From: Ianthella basta
Lineage: Eukaryota > Porifera > Demospongiae > Verongiida > Ianthellidae
Direction: 5' to 3'
DNA length: 64,000 bases
NCBI GenBank assembly: GCA_964019415.1
Contig: OZ025869.1
Coordinates: 5,280,882 to 5,344,881, forward strand
The position numbers and the translations under genes are program-made. Positions 10,701 to 25,700 of this stretch are shown piece after piece. Numbering within the stretch: position 1 is the first letter of the stretch; every line of letters starts with the position of its first letter. Below the pieces are notes generated by a model. That model was not told the DNA's origin, did not search any database, and worked only from the letters and a program-made list of their open reading frames with translations.

Positions 10701-13700
10701 TGGCAGCACCATGAGTGATGATTGCAGCCTCACTTGGAGCGCATTAAGGACGAGCGTGTACTGAAGAAGCTCCTGGTCTGTGCCCCAGAACATGGCAAAC
10801 AAACTGCTGGAGGCCAGCGTCTCTGATGGAGTGATGGAGTGACAAAGGACCTCAAGCAATGTGGTTTAAAGGAAGGCTGGAGAGAGAAGGCTCATGATCG
10901 TGACTCATAGAGGCATGACATCGCCAAGAAAGTAGAAGAGCTCAAAGCAGAGGACGAGGAAGAGGAGCTACGCAAGAAGAATGAGAAGAAGAGGAAGCAC
11001 GAAGAGAGAGAGCTCCAATCTGAGACAGCCCTCAACTGTGACTTGCCAGGGTGCACTTTCCATGCAACAAACAGATCTGGTCTCGTCAACCACCAACGTC
11101 AGTCCCATGGCACTCAAAAGCTCATCCCATGCCTGTACTGTGGTTGGGAGTTGCGATGCCAGGGTCTACACAACCACAAGCAGTTCTGCAAAGCAAGACC
11201 GAATGTGCCTTGAGAAGTTTGATCAAGCAGCCTGTACCACTGGAGTTCCAGTGCAAGACAGCAAATGGATGGATGGATGGTGTGTGTGTGTGTGCGTGCG
11301 TGCGTGTGTGTGTAGACATAGATGACAGCTGAAGTACAAGAAGACAGATATCATGGCAGTGCTACCCACACACCAAGCAGGTTTATCAGCTCAAAACAAG
11401 TACATACATTTTCAGAGATGCGTCAATAGGCTAGTTGTGTGTTAGGCTCAAGCAACATCACACCTGGTAATAATTATGAGACATCATCACTGGGGTAAAA
11501 GGGGTTGCCCCAGCATCTTTGAGTGAACTTTGATGTACAGTCTCATTTAGCCTGCTAGGCAAAATGTTCAAATAAAGGCACTCCAATCTGTCTTTGATTG
11601 AAGTTTACTAGTCATACAGTTACCGAGATACAACCTTAGTGAAAAATGATTCAGCAAGAAGAGTGACAAAGAAAAGTAGAGTGGGAGTTTGGGACGGGTG
11701 CCAAAGGAGTAAAGGGGATAAGATTTGGATACCTCTGGACATGGATATACTGAAAGACACATAGCTACACGAACATAATAGCCCAAGGGCCAACAGCTTG
11801 AGGTATACACAAGAAGTTAGCCCAACTTGGCCTCTGCACTGGCTGCCAACTTAGAACAGTACCTGGTACTGTTGAGGAGTACTGTAAGCTTATACTGAGC
11901 CTTGGTTTGAGGGACCATTCAGCCGACTGTTTCAGACTATCTCACTATCAAATCCTATGTTGGATGGGCTTCACACATGGAATATACAATAGTGTATCAT
12001 AAAATATTTTCTGCAATCATTCAAGCGAGCAGGGCAGCAACTTGAACCATTCGTGGATGTGTTGCCATAGAAGTGCTACAGCTCAGGTATTAGTCTGGAT
12101 GTGATATCATCAGCCAATTAACCTAATACCCGCCAATGACAAACTTCATCCACATCATCACCATCTTCCTCACTGGTAACCATAGCCCATAGGCAGATTC
12201 CTGAAAAGGCCCAAGAGGGACTGTGAGCCATCGTTGATGCCAAGGTAAAACAGCGGGCTCCTCTTATCATTTGGCAGCATAAACTTTGCAAATGGCCAAA
12301 ATGTCAAAAACAATTCTATTCCAATGGACTGGCATTTTAATTCCGCCACTGGGAGCACCACATGTAGTTCAAATCTGCAGGTAAAGGGTTAACCCATTAG
12401 CCGCATAATTTATAATATGTGCAGTGCTCTGTCCACGAAATAAAAATGGCCAGTCATGTAAGAATACAGTGCACTATGTTTTTGCACCTGGTGTTGGGTA
12501 GAGGTAGAGTTGTGTTAATGCTGAATTATTCACTGTCCTCTGACAAATGCATCACACAGCACTTGTAATCTGATAGAATTGCCACCAATTTACATTTGCA
12601 ACAAAGCACCACTCACAATGAAAAGAATTTCTCTGCTGATCGTCTTGTTCTTCCATGGCCTTGGTGTCTCCCAAGCCTGATAAATCTGGTCTCCTAGTAA
12701 AGATGTGATAGCCAAAGCTGAATCATTCAATTACAATGACATAAAATTACAATCCACATGGTCATGCATTACTCTAATACTGTACATGCTTGCAAGGATT
12801 CAGTGCAGGCCATATCCCCAATAGATTAACCCATTACAACAACAACTGTTAACTCTTTACCTGCGGATTTGAACTACGCACAGTACTCCCAGTGGTGGAA
12901 ATAAAATGGTGGCCCGTTTGAATAAAATTCCTTTCACCATTTTGGCCGTTTCTGACAATTTATCTTAGTCAACAGTGCATCATGATCATGTGCACAAATA
13001 ACGCATCAGTCCATTCATTGTGCAATTGCTAATTAGCACTAATATAATTCAACTCACTTGTCTTTCACAAAATAAAGCCAGACCATATGCTATCATCAAG
13101 TCGAGACTTGTGATTCCAAAAAATGCTAAGCCACATGTTATCTGCAATATTGGGCGAGCTATTGCACATAATAAGTCTGCATCTTCGGTACTGTCACTCC
13201 AAAGGCAGTGGAAAATTCTATCCAACTGTTTGTGTACATTGGCAGTATATTGACACCGATGATACAGATAGACTCCCTCAACAGTTGAGAGGACCTTGCT
13301 GTAAGTGTCAGACACCTGGGCAATCAGTACATTCAGAAGGATGACGACAACAATGAACAGAAATATTAGATAGAGTATGACACTCAGTGCCCTGAATGTG
13401 AGAGACAAGAAGAAACAGAGAGTTAATGACTGTAAAGGCATGTTAGGAATTAGCTAGCTAGCACAACTGCCGCAATTTCAACTACTGTGGTAACTGAAGC
13501 AAAAAAATGAACTAAAGTGTAGGGCTGTTGTTGCATCTTTGAATACTTGCTCCCTTTGGACATTAATCTGTAAGTGTACTGTACTGGTTGCCAGGCACAT
13601 ACACAGGTGTGACATGTCCAAGCCAAAAGTGGCTGAACAGGTCACACTCAGTTTTTACATGTTTAGCTACTTACCTTTCTCGCTGAAGGGGCCAGGCACA

Positions 13701-16700
13701 TGCATAGAGGCTACACTGTTAGACACTTTCACCTCCCCCCCATCTTACTTTGGGTCAGATACACTTGTATCGTTTGCTAAACTGTCATCATTAATGGCCA
13801 TGAAATATGGATCTTGTCGACCCAGTGGAAAATTTAAACGCTATAGCACTGAAAATAACATAAGGTGCTAGCCCATACTGTAGTACATAACTACTTTAGG
13901 AGATGCACAGAGATTAGTGCTTTAGCACCTGTCGGCCATCTTCTTGACTACAATGTATGGCAAATGAAGCTGTGTGCAAATCCCATGCTAATAGGCTTAA
14001 ACTATATCCTATCCACAATACACTTGTGCTACTGGCTTGCATCTAGTGTTCAAATCCCATCAGATAAAGAGCTGAAGATAGCAACCCTCTCAGCCCGCTA
14101 ACATCATCACGTGCATGTCACATGATCTGGTACCTGCAGTGTATATACAATTGCACAATCATATTCCACTGAGAAACTCTGATATCAGTATGGCTGCCTC
14201 ACATAAGCGGCTGAAGTGGTGTAGAATATCAGAAAACACGAGTCCAGGGTTTAGCACTCTCTGTACTGTTATACAATGGGTTCATTCCTACACTTGCAGA
14301 ATTTTAGGTCAAGCATGTGCTTGTGATATACCCATGTGCTTCTGCCTTCTAGCTGACAAATAACCCTGTACCACAAGTCCACTTTACAGCTTCCTATTTT
14401 ACCCTGTTCCACCTATATATGTATAAGTTATAGCCCAGAGATGAGGATGGTAGCCAGAATATAGTATGAGGTCGAGGTGAAGCTGAGGCCGAGTAATTAT
14501 ATTCTGGCAGACATCCAAGTTGATGGGCCATAACTGATTATATATACCGTTGCCATGGTGATTGGCAGGAATCCAAACTTCCAGAGTGTTGTGAGAATTG
14601 TTGAGTAGTCGACCAATTTTGTTCCTGATTCTGGCGCCATTCGTACAGCAGAGTGTTCCCAGAATGCTTGCTTGCAGTGGGCTGGTTTGCGCCCAATGTG
14701 CAAGCTTTGGACAGGGTTTTCGACACCATGAACAACTGAGACCCACGTGTTTCTGCCTTCTAGGTGACAAATAACCCTGTACCACAGGTCCACTTTATGG
14801 CTTCATGTTTCACTCTGTTCCACCTATATATGTATAAGTTATAGCCCAGAGATGAGAATGATAGCCAGAATATAATATGAGGTTGAGGTGAAGCTGAGGC
14901 CGAGTAATTTTATTCTGGCAGACATCCAAGTCGATGGGCCAACCATTGCCATGGCGATTGGCAGGAATCCAAACTTCCAGAGTGTCATGAGAATTGCTGA
15001 GTAGATGACCAGTTTTGTTCCTGATTCTGGCGCAGACCAAGCTTTATTTGCACAGCAGAATGTTCCCAGAATGTTTGCTTGCAGTGGGCTGTGTTTGCAC
15101 CTAATGTGCAAGCTTTGGAGAGAGCTTTCAGTGCCATGAACAACTGAGATTGCAGCTAGCTGCCTCAGCAGCTCCTGAGAAGGTCAAAACCTCGCCCGAC
15201 ACTTTAGACTTGGGCTTTGTTGCACCTGTGAGCCAAGCGTCATTTCCTTCTCTGACAATGCGCTGACATTTCTCTAGCGAGGTGAGCTTCCACCGCAAAC
15301 AGTGAAGCTATGTGCTCTTCCCGTCACAGTAAAGCTGGAAAACTTTTCATTGATCCTGGCATACTCACTGTGTGTGCATGACTAATTTTCTATTACTAGG
15401 CTGGCATAGAAAAGCTTGCATTGCCTGAGCAGCACAAATGTGTCTGATTGATTCACATCTTAATCAACTATTGTTGCGTATATCCATGAGGCAATCAACT
15501 AATCTTGCATATATCACTGAACCAATCATCTATTCTCGCATATATGTAAACTATACCCCAGCATTAACCCACCCATTGCCATGGCAACTGGGTAGTATAC
15601 CCCTAAAGCACTGGCAGCAGAGATGCTTCAAACAGATCCAGAAGCACTAGATGACCAAGGAATACCTTGGTATAAACTATTCCAATGGGGGCTAATTTAC
15701 TGAAAACCATGCTGCCATATGTCTCAGCTTCTTGGGTTGTGCAATCAACACACACCATGCAGCCTTAGAGCAACAGCTACCAATAGACTGTTTGCCTCCG
15801 ATATGTCAGAAATCATTATAAAGTATACAGAGCATACACGTTGAGAGACACTCCAAGTATATGAACAAACCCCAACTGAGCATGTGAAGACAGCAGAGTT
15901 TCAAGCCATGCAGAGTCTGTGCTGGCTGCCAATATTCCTGACAATGCACCCAATGTATAGCCTAAATCAGATAAGCTAAAATCTCCCTACTTACTACTTT
16001 CGCCAGAGCAGCACAGAGGAGAAACATTGTTGTTATGTGCTGATCACGTGAAACGTGGTCTAGTATGTTACTTGTTACTCCTAAGCTGGTTCTCTGTTCC
16101 AGTCACCCATGTGCTCGAATAGTACTTCATGGGACTGATCTTGTTTTCATGCTCCATGCAGGCTGAACACCACAGTACAATGTTGAAATGGTGACTTGAC
16201 GATTGGCCTTCTAGTCTGGTGCTGTACAGCTTGTGCCAGCACTAGAAAGCAGCACATGCTCTGATAACTGAGCAAGAAGACGTACATTTTCAATCTGCCA
16301 TTTGCCAATTGTTACAACTGTGTCAGTCAAATGATATGCTTGGGCACGTAAAACCAATCCCACCCGCACGGTGGTCATTTAATTGTAACAGGTGTTATGT
16401 CGCAATTTAATGGTTGGTGGACGGGTGGAGATCTGGTTCACGAGACTGGTGGTTGCGATCATAGTTCCACTGTCATTTCTCAAATGTTTAAACTGTTACT
16501 GGTTGATTGACCTCCTTTTCTGGTGCTGTATCACCACTATAGAGCCTGTCATGCACTAGAAAACAGAGGATGCTCCAATAACTGAGCAAGGGCCAGCCAT
16601 TTCATCAGACAGCGGTACAAAATGGTCATTCATTTGATACTTGCAATCGAATTTGTCCATCAACTGATCATTATATTTGGCACTGCACTACTTCCCATTA

Positions 16701-19700
16701 ATATGTACCCACAACCTCCATATGCATACACACATCAGTACATATACACACAGGCATTTACCACTCCATACACATAACACTTCATATTTCAATCTATCCA
16801 ATGCAGAGAAATAAACAGTTGTGCCATGCATTCCTCAGTATGTAGACAATCACTGTTCTTTCCAATTAATCCATCCATTTCCCTTAATTTTGTACAATCG
16901 CCCTGATAAGGATGACAATAGTGTTTTGCCCAGTGTACGAGTGTAAATGAACTTATAGGGCGGAGACTGAAGGGATCGAGTATTTTAGTTGGGTAGCACC
17001 CCATGTGTTTGTATCTCCAAATACTAATCACAATGTACATACCTAAAGCTGCCATTTGGTCCATAGTAGTCGAGCACACTGCCGGCCTCAACGAGTATCC
17101 TCTGTCCTGTGAAATACACTTCATGAAGCAGCCTTCCCTCACCATTCAGTTCCCTCTGGTCAGAGTTGATTCCACCTCCAAATGTGGTAGCATTGCTGTT
17201 ATTAGTAGCATTGCTGCTATTTCCAGGACGTATGACCACTGTATCATCATATCTCAAGGATAGATAGAAAGCTCCAGAAAAGATAACCAGTAAGACGAGG
17301 AAGACAGCCATGAACCTCAAAATGTCTCTTGCAATGATGATCCGTAATGTCTGCACGTACACGCCAGTCACTCTATATGGGAATTGGTATAACAACTTGT
17401 AAATGTCAAAGACTTTATGCACAAAGCACACACTCAATGCCATATTCCCTCTCGCAACTAATAAACATTCAAACACACATGTGGGACAGTGAAAAGAGAC
17501 TCATAACTTAAGATAATGACATAAATGTTGTGTAGGCGTAGTTTATTGAAACAAAGTTGCTATGCTGAGTTACAAGGTGCACAACTTTCCATTTGGAATG
17601 TATTTAGTTTTTCAATGTAACTTTGCAAAGGTTTGTTGTATAGTATTCACCAACATGAAAATGTACAAAGCATGCTTGTACATGTTGATGTGTCCACATG
17701 TGATTAGGCTAACACCATTCCTGTAGAACATGTCACCTGTGTATAATTTTGCAGCCCCAATATTGTTTTCATACTGCAATTCCTTCATACGACTTTGCGT
17801 TACGCTTCCAGTTGGTATATTGGGGCAAGCCCAAGCGAGCCCCACGCTTATGTGATGTACGTTGCCACTGTCTGTAAGTATATATATATATTTATATGTG
17901 TGTGTTGTATATCGTGCTGGAAATTTCCATCTGCCGCCAACAGAATGGCTACCGTACACGAACCTCTAGAATATTTGCTACGAAACAGTCCCAACTCCAA
18001 TTTGAGCACATGACAAGCGGGCAAATTGCCTAGCTACTATCCAGTCAACGACCACAGCCACGATATTGGTGACAGGAGAGAGAGAGATGGGTCTCGGTGC
18101 ACTGCCATGAGCAGTGCAGAGAGAGACAAGTCTAGAGCGCTAGAGTACACTCTAGCAGGAGAGACTGGCTGCCAAGCAACTGCCCAAAGAGTGGATGTGC
18201 AGTTACTACCTAGCTCTTTTCAAAACTGTTGACACTCACCATCTTGGTGCCGCTCCACAATAGTGTGAAGCCACATACAGCTCCTTCACACTCATGCACA
18301 CATGTTGTGACATGGTACTCATCTCTTGTATCTTATCCAGCTCCTAGCTACATATTCATGTGTAGCTACCTTCTCAAATATGTATATACTTTTACGAAGC
18401 TTGCGATGCAATGCATGTACCTGGCTAGCTAGCCACCTAGCCAGCTATCTTCACTACTCTCTGCTATTGACTGAAGTATTGCATATAGGGAATATATTGT
18501 CAGCCATTTTATTTGGCTCTCATGCAGCAGAAGGACTGTCAAGCCTGCTTCCAAATGTTGCTCAATGCGTTATTGGGCATCTTCTGCCTTCACTAACTGT
18601 GGAACAGACTCCCATGGCAATTCTGGTCGACAGGCTCAGACAAAACAATGAGATATTCTGCTTCTGCTGCTCGTAGTGAACTTGGCCTTTCCACTCTTTC
18701 TATAAAGAAGAAAATGCCACATAGCTCAAACCATGCTCAAATGCTTGTCTTCCCAAGCTCCTTCTTATATGTCACAACTTTTCTCTTCTCTAACCTCTCA
18801 CTATAACACTCTTTCCTCTTCTACTCGCCTACTTAATCTGCCTTCTACAAGAACTTGTTTTGAGCGAAAGGCCCTCAGTTTCGCTGCTGCTTTCCTGTGG
18901 CGGACTCTCCCGGAGAAGATCTGAACATGCACAGACTTTGGGCTCTCCGAACATCTTGCAAGGCCTTCCTTAGACACAAAGAACATTCATGATTATCAGA
19001 CATCACGCTCGTGACGTCTATTTAAGAATGTGCCCGGTTCAAAATGGCGTCCCTATCTTAATGTATTAGGGAGCTTCAGTGAAACTAGCCAAACGGCAGT
19101 GGCAAAGAACAATTAAAGGCCATAAATAGGCTTCTTTTGATGTATTGACGACGGCAGCGTGCCCAAAGGCAACCTGGAGTGCATGTAAGAGAAAAGCATC
19201 ATAGGCTGCTCGTACCCCATTTTGTCTTTTCACATTATTCTCGTTCTCCTTCCCACCAAATTTTTGCGCGCTCCTAGCGCACGACTCAGGGCACCTATGG
19301 ACCCAGTTCGTGTACGAGGACTTACATACCTAGGTCAAGGACTAGGATCTCAGCGCCGGTGGCAATCCGATAAGTACAGCACTGGAGCAGGCAAGAAATT
19401 TGTCCTCCCCGTGTATTAAAGATACCCCAATGCTGCAATTTTGTTGCGCTGGTATACCGTACGGTACACAGCATCCGCTTCATCTAAAGTGGCATAACTG
19501 CTCTCGATGCTCTGCACAATCTTCAGCAAATTTAAGGAAAGGGTATTAGTCAGTGCTAGTATTACTCTGATGTAACCATAGTCCTTTGGATATGCAAAAA
19601 CTGTACAAACTAGTGTATAAAAAATCTCTAGAATTAAAGGGGATTTAGGAATGGCCAGCAGAAAAAGCATAGAAACAAGCAACAGTAACTCAGCACCATG

Positions 19701-22700
19701 ATGAACCACATTGCCATGAAGTTTGCTATGCATTCCTAATTTCCTGTGCAGCTACATGGGGCTAGCTAGACATTTGGGCCCATGTAGTTGCACATGGAAA
19801 TGTGGAATGCGTAGCACACTTCACGGCAATGTGGTTCATCATGGTGCTGAGGTACTGTTGCTTGTTTCTATGCTTTTTCTGCTGGCCATTCCTAAATCCC
19901 CTTTAATTCTAAAGGATTATTTATACACTAGTTTCCATTATTTCCATTATCACTCAGCTTGACACAAAAGTACTATCAGTTACATTATTAGTTACAATAA
20001 CTAGCAATCATTTGCTTATATTACCATTCTAACTGTATTATTTCCATACTGCATTTTGTACTCTTGTTTGTTTTCTGGGTACCACTAAAAGTATCCATTG
20101 GCTAACAGTGTCCCAGGTTAAATATCATTTCCTGATCCTGAGCACCTAAAATCTCGCCAACTTGATTCCGCGTTGACTTCAATGACAGCTGCCTCCCTCC
20201 AAGATCGTCACTCTGCTGCCTTGCACAAGTGATGGGAACAACCTGGAAATTTGTGGATGTGTGTGTGAGTGTCACTGCACGTGTGTGTATGAGTAGTGTT
20301 ACATTTGTGTCTGTATGTGTCTGTGTGCCGTCCAGTTGTATGTGTGTTTGTGCTGTCCAGTTGTATGTGTGTTTGTGTGTGTTAGCTCTTATGCATTCGT
20401 TGGTAGTTCGACAATATGTGGTCGCTTGTAGTGTGTATATCAGTGTATTCCTTACGCATGCCACATTTTAATATTGGATACAGAGTAGCAACATAATAGA
20501 GCCAGTATGTCCAGCGGCAGCCCCATGAGTTTTACCTCGAAATACTTGTTCTTATATACAGCAAGAGCCAACATTGTGCTGAAATGGAATCCACTTGCAT
20601 TCTTTTTGCATGTGAGCTCACTTCCTTTGATTCCTAGCAGTAGCTAGAACAGAATTAATTTTAGTGCTAACAAGTAATTTAGTTAGCTAACTGTGAGTGG
20701 AATTGAGAAAATGAGCCACTTTGCACAATATGTAAACAAAGACTACGGGACAAAACAGTTGTGTGGGTGGTTCAGTGAAATACTGATTTGACATTGTTGT
20801 CTCATGGTCTACATATTGACACTGCACAGTACATAGTACAACTTACTTAAAGAGAGCAAGGTATTCAAAGATCTTCAATCCAAAGAGAAGGTATGCTAAA
20901 GTGGCCACAATCCACTGACCAGGGTGATTCAACACTCGAAAGGGTATGATGAGAAGGGTAAAGAAGATGTACAACCATTCAACAAAGTTCATCTTGTCTC
21001 CAAAATAGGAAGCGCCACTCCTACACAGTGGAAAGATTTAGGTTGCATAATCTGCAAATGTGAGGTAATAACTTTCCATATTAACTAAGAATTTAAACTT
21101 GTCCAGTGTGGATGACAATGCAGGATCACTGGATTCATGCCAACCAGCCTGCTACATTAGTATTGATGTCACAGCAAGGCTGTTTGGCATAAGTCCAGTG
21201 ATCCTGCTTTGTCATCTAACTATCCACTGCAGTGATCCTGCTTTGTCATCTAACTAACCACTGCAGTGGCACCACTGCAAAAGTCATCCATTTACATTGT
21301 CCAGTGTGATAACAATTTTGATTATAATTAACCAAGATTGTGTATACTGCTACTTACCTGACCATTTCCACAACTTCATCCACCATCTTACCCAGTGTCA
21401 TGAGCAAGACAAGTACCTCGCAGACCCCTCTGAAATGATCAATGGGTTCCAAATATTGGTTGAGCTGGTCATCTGTTAGCTCAGGACGAGCAGCAATGGC
21501 AAGAGCAAAGGTCAGAAGAACCATCTTGAATAGGTAGACCAGGAGCCGGGACCTGTGTGGTTTACAAATACCATACTGTGGTTTACAAAACGTCTTGCTT
21601 CATGAGCATGAGATCAGAAATCTGACAACATAATGTGCATTACTGAGGCATATATAGTGTATCATTAACTGTGTGACCCACAGGTTTTGCTTATCGTGCA
21701 ATTTAGGGGAACTGAAATAGGCAGAAAAAGGTTTCAAATTGGAGGTCTTCCTAGCTACCCCTACATCTTGACCAGATACTCTGCTCTTTCTCAGGTTAAA
21801 AGTATATGCCAGTGTAAGCACTTGTCATTTACAGCAATGCAGCTCAACATTCAGTGTCACTGGAAGTCACAGGTTGACTATGGCTGGCCTGCCTTCTGGC
21901 CAACGACTGCGAGAACACCGCAAGGCAGGTGACTGTGTGAACTCTGCACTGGCTGAGCATGCCTGGGGCTGTCATCACCCGGTAGACTGGGACCACGTGA
22001 AGGTATTGGACCACTACCCCCAATTGCATCAGAGGCTGACCTTGGAGTCGATTCATATCAGGTCGCAGTCAAGACTGGTGAATAGGGACCTTGGGATATG
22101 CCCCAGGTGTACAACCCCCTGTTCTAACTAACAGTGCTCTCATCTAGCTCATCATGTACTCTGTCCTGTTTTAGCCACTCCTCTACTGTTCAACCATAGC
22201 CTTTAATCTTATTCCGAATTTCAATGAGTCACTCATCACATGCTGTCATTTGTATACCGGCTTTTTTTTGCAACCTAGTGTATTTAAGCGAGCATCTCAC
22301 CTGTTTATGTACTAAGCCACTGATAATGACAGCTGTATAGCTGTAGAAATATTTGGCATTCATTTCCTGTTCCTGGCTAGTGAAGTTTCAATTGCTCTGA
22401 GATGGAATGTTGTAAGAAGAAATGCTCGCAGAATTTTAGCACATTACATTTGGACAAAGTGAGAAGTGAGTTTCAAGGTCTCTTCCATGAGCAGGAAAAG
22501 GTCTACTTACATCGTTGTGAAACCAAGAAAACAAGTGACCATGCGAGGAAGACAGATCTTTCTACCAGTTCTGGTGGTAAGAGGTTAGGCAAACCACCAG
22601 CTGAGATGAGTCAATTCAGTTTTTAATACTCAATTCGAAATGAGAATGGCAGTCCGTGTGCGTCAAAAAGGATTCTGTTCTGTGCATGGATTTGAGCCCA

Positions 22701-25700
22701 AGAGGTTGCAAGTGCTGCAACGAAAAGTGCAAGTGGCCATGGAGAGCTTGAACCAGATAAATGAGGAAGGCAAGGATGTTACCCAAAAGTTGGTGAAGGC
22801 TTATAGACACATAAAATAATACCTGACTAGACACAGTCGTTATTTGAGAAAAGATAACTCAGAGCGTGTTTAACTGTCTTCTGAACTATCAATAGCAAGA
22901 CTGTATGATAAATTAATAGAGAAGCATGACCCTGATTACTTGCAGCTTGAAGAAGATAGCTAACCGGCAATGCATAATGCAGCATGAACTGGGTGAAGAG
23001 CTGAGAAAGCCTCTAGTATCTAAACACATGTATCATGACATTTTCGTAACTGAGTAACACTCATTTTGGGTACCTTCGCTCAGGCAGTTGTAGTACTTAC
23101 AGTCCATTGAAGCAGCTACAAGGCAGAAAAGCCCATTCTTCAAACAACAATTTAACAACACCAGCAACTAGCCCAAGCAAGTTACCAAGCCTTTCTCATG
23201 TTAGAGAACTAAGCAGAAAATCATGGGCATGGCCAAGCAATGAAAGAGATCACACAAACAGCAGTAATTAAAAACATAAACACGAATATAGGCAAGTGAG
23301 ACATGATCAGTGCATGTATACACATTTTTGCTATATTGTTTTTCAAACTGCATGCAATGTCAAGACATTATTGGGATCCAGTCAGATTGATCGTGTTCAT
23401 TATATAAACTGGTGTATAAATTTTCTTTAGAATTGAAAGAGATTTAGGAATGGCCAGCAGTAAAGCATAGAAACAAGCAACAGTAACTCAACACCATGAT
23501 GAACCACATTTCCGTGACGTTCGCTCTGAATTCCAAATTTCCTGGTACAGCTACATGGACCCAAATGTCTAGCTACCTAGTCCCATGTAGCTACAAGGAA
23601 ATTAGGAATGCAGAGTGAATGTCACGGGGGATGTGAGTGGAATGTCAGGAATGCAATTAAGGTCAGCTTGGTGTTGCACAATCCCAGGACATTGTCTGAC
23701 CCCCCCCCCCCCCCCCCCCCTGGGCTTTTCCCACCTTCATGTAGAGGAATAGAATAAGATTTTGCTTCCAGTGAATCGCCTCATCATATGCTGACTCGAC
23801 AGCATGACAAGATGGTACCAGGTACCTCTCTGCACAGGAACGTTGCCACTAGCTGCAGGCTGATAGTCACTCATGCTGAATATGGGTGATGCGAATCTTC
23901 GGATCTTCCCAAAGGCACATCTCCCTTATTTTTGTTATTTCTGCACATCATGGCATACAGTTGAAACATTTTCTCCCAATCTTATGCAAGAGCATGCTGT
24001 ACAAGAGCGCTTCATCTACATTTACAGCAGGGCATGTTGATAACAATTGAATCTATGTGGAGTTAGATACTGTTTCCCAAATCAGTTGAAATAATGCAGT
24101 TGAAGTTCTGCAAAATGTAGTCTACTACGCGGCCATCTTGTAACTCAATTATGAAGTATGTTACTGAATTAGCAGAAGCATCACCTTGCACACTATGATG
24201 TTTCACTGATCATGTGGTCTAGTGTAGTATTGCAGTAGGAAATTCTACTTGATAGCTCATTATCAGCCCTTGTAACAGTTTCTCACAGTCACATCTGCAA
24301 ACAATAACATACCACAACAAAATGAGAGGGCCCCTTTTCCATTCAGCCTGCACATGTGCCCTTAAAGTGGGATGACCAGCAAACTTGAAGAACTATTGAA
24401 AGAAAACAATTTACATGCATTATGTGCAGTCAAACCCCATGATAAGTATCAAAGAAACTAATTACAGCAGATTTTGTACCTGACAAATAACACATAGCTG
24501 GCAGCTACAGCTGCTAACTCAGAAGCAATATTCCAATTATGGTATGCACTGCAATTGTGACTGGACAGTTACGCTTCTTCCAGTAAATGGTACCACCAGA
24601 TCACACGTCGCCAGGAGTTACTTGCAGTGGTTCAAATAGCTTTTCATGCCAGGACTTACCTAGAGGCGTGCTATTTATTAGAGGTATTAAACATTTCGTG
24701 TAGGATGGTGTATCTCCACCCCGTATACAGGGAAATAGAGATCAGAAACAAGGAGAGTGGAGCAGTTACTCAGTGTCCTTTATCATTAAAAGTGGGATTC
24801 TACCTTAATACTCCAACATTTGCAACTTTAAAAAGTAGCCTCAAACTATCTTTTGGGTTTGGGCTTCTTCTAGTGTGTTCAGGAACAGTACTTCAGTTCT
24901 CGATCAATGAATGGCCACTAAATGTAGTAGGAATACAGGGGGCCTTGGATTATATGGTGAATTGGCTATGAGTTGTCCTGCTGTGACTTCTCATGCCTTT
25001 TACAGTCAGCACAATATCTAAGTGATAGGATAAATATCAATGTCTTATTTAGCAAATACCTTTATCACTTTCTACCAATCTGCAGTTTTCATTTGCAACA
25101 AACCAGGAAGTAATCTAAGGTAATTGGTGCTATAGTCACTAGCCTCCTTTATTCAAAATACAGTAACATGAGAAATTTCTGCATCCACAGAGTTTATGGA
25201 GACAATCTATCAAAACATAGACAATTTTGATTGGTTAAATGCTCAAGTTTTGTACAACAAGCTGGGAGCTCACCTAAAGGGCTAGTAGACACTAGTAACA
25301 TTGAAGATGAAATGGGGTAACAGCAGCATGAAACAATTTTCCTTACATGTACTCCAGACTGGTTTTGATCATCCATCTATGCCGCCATTTGGTCAGTTTC
25401 ATTCAAGTGTGCTAATACATCAACATAAAGGTAGCCATTTCTATTGGAAATATTCTAGACATCAAGCATGTGACGTTGGACTAGGTTTATTACATGGCGT
25501 ATATAATCATATAAACGTAGTTAACGGGACCAAATGGGCGGAGGCTGGCTGCTGGGAATAATAGCCCAGGGGCCCTTACAGGGTGCTGGGGGACAATGGA
25601 AGCAGGGTCCACGTACGGAGGGTTACTAGCTAATAATCTTCTAGCAGCGCTGAGGTAAGAATAGGACTGCGCATGCTCAGTGCTAGCAGTGCCATGTGTT

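Larger units (their letters stand above)
1360..12965 (+). repeat. Segmental duplication, copy A
   Basis: Colinear with copy B at 45825-63684. Anchors: 1383-2330 with 46417-48850; 2330-4700 with 48850-51090; 4740-5910 with 51095-53915; 7058-8060 with 56928-57918; 8060-8280 with 58729-58950; 9015-9960 with 59186-60310; 11315-12140 with 60780-61478; 12488-12965 with 63218-63684. The copies read as closely similar between indels, but I could not compute identity. Unique to copy A are the 5.92-7.06 kb core, a tandem duplication at 8.2-9.0 kb and a LINE at 9.96-11.28 kb. The unit includes the last three exons of the channel gene. Confidence 0.88.
13392..17042. other. Channel intron between the S5-pore and S6 exons
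   Basis: No coding exon is seen. It contains a two-copy tandem duplication (about 14396-14800 and 14812-15150, each with tagccagaata...tattctggca as an inner inverted pair) and a repeat at 16193-16680 that recurs near 27.2 and 28.2 kb. Confidence 0.6.

Noticed and set aside
12613..12693. Reading the basic exon as the last exon, ending at the TGA inside GTGAGT
   Set aside because: The TGA overlaps a good donor, and splicing there leaves TT that joins the exon at 7978 in phase, leading to a conserved coiled-coil end in both gene copies.
22300..22375. Minus-strand stretch EQEMNAKYFYSYTAVIISGL before a GTGAGA donor, considered as the missing channel exon
   Set aside because: It ends in phase 0, whereas the S1 exon needs phase 2, and it adjoins a mobile-element remnant.
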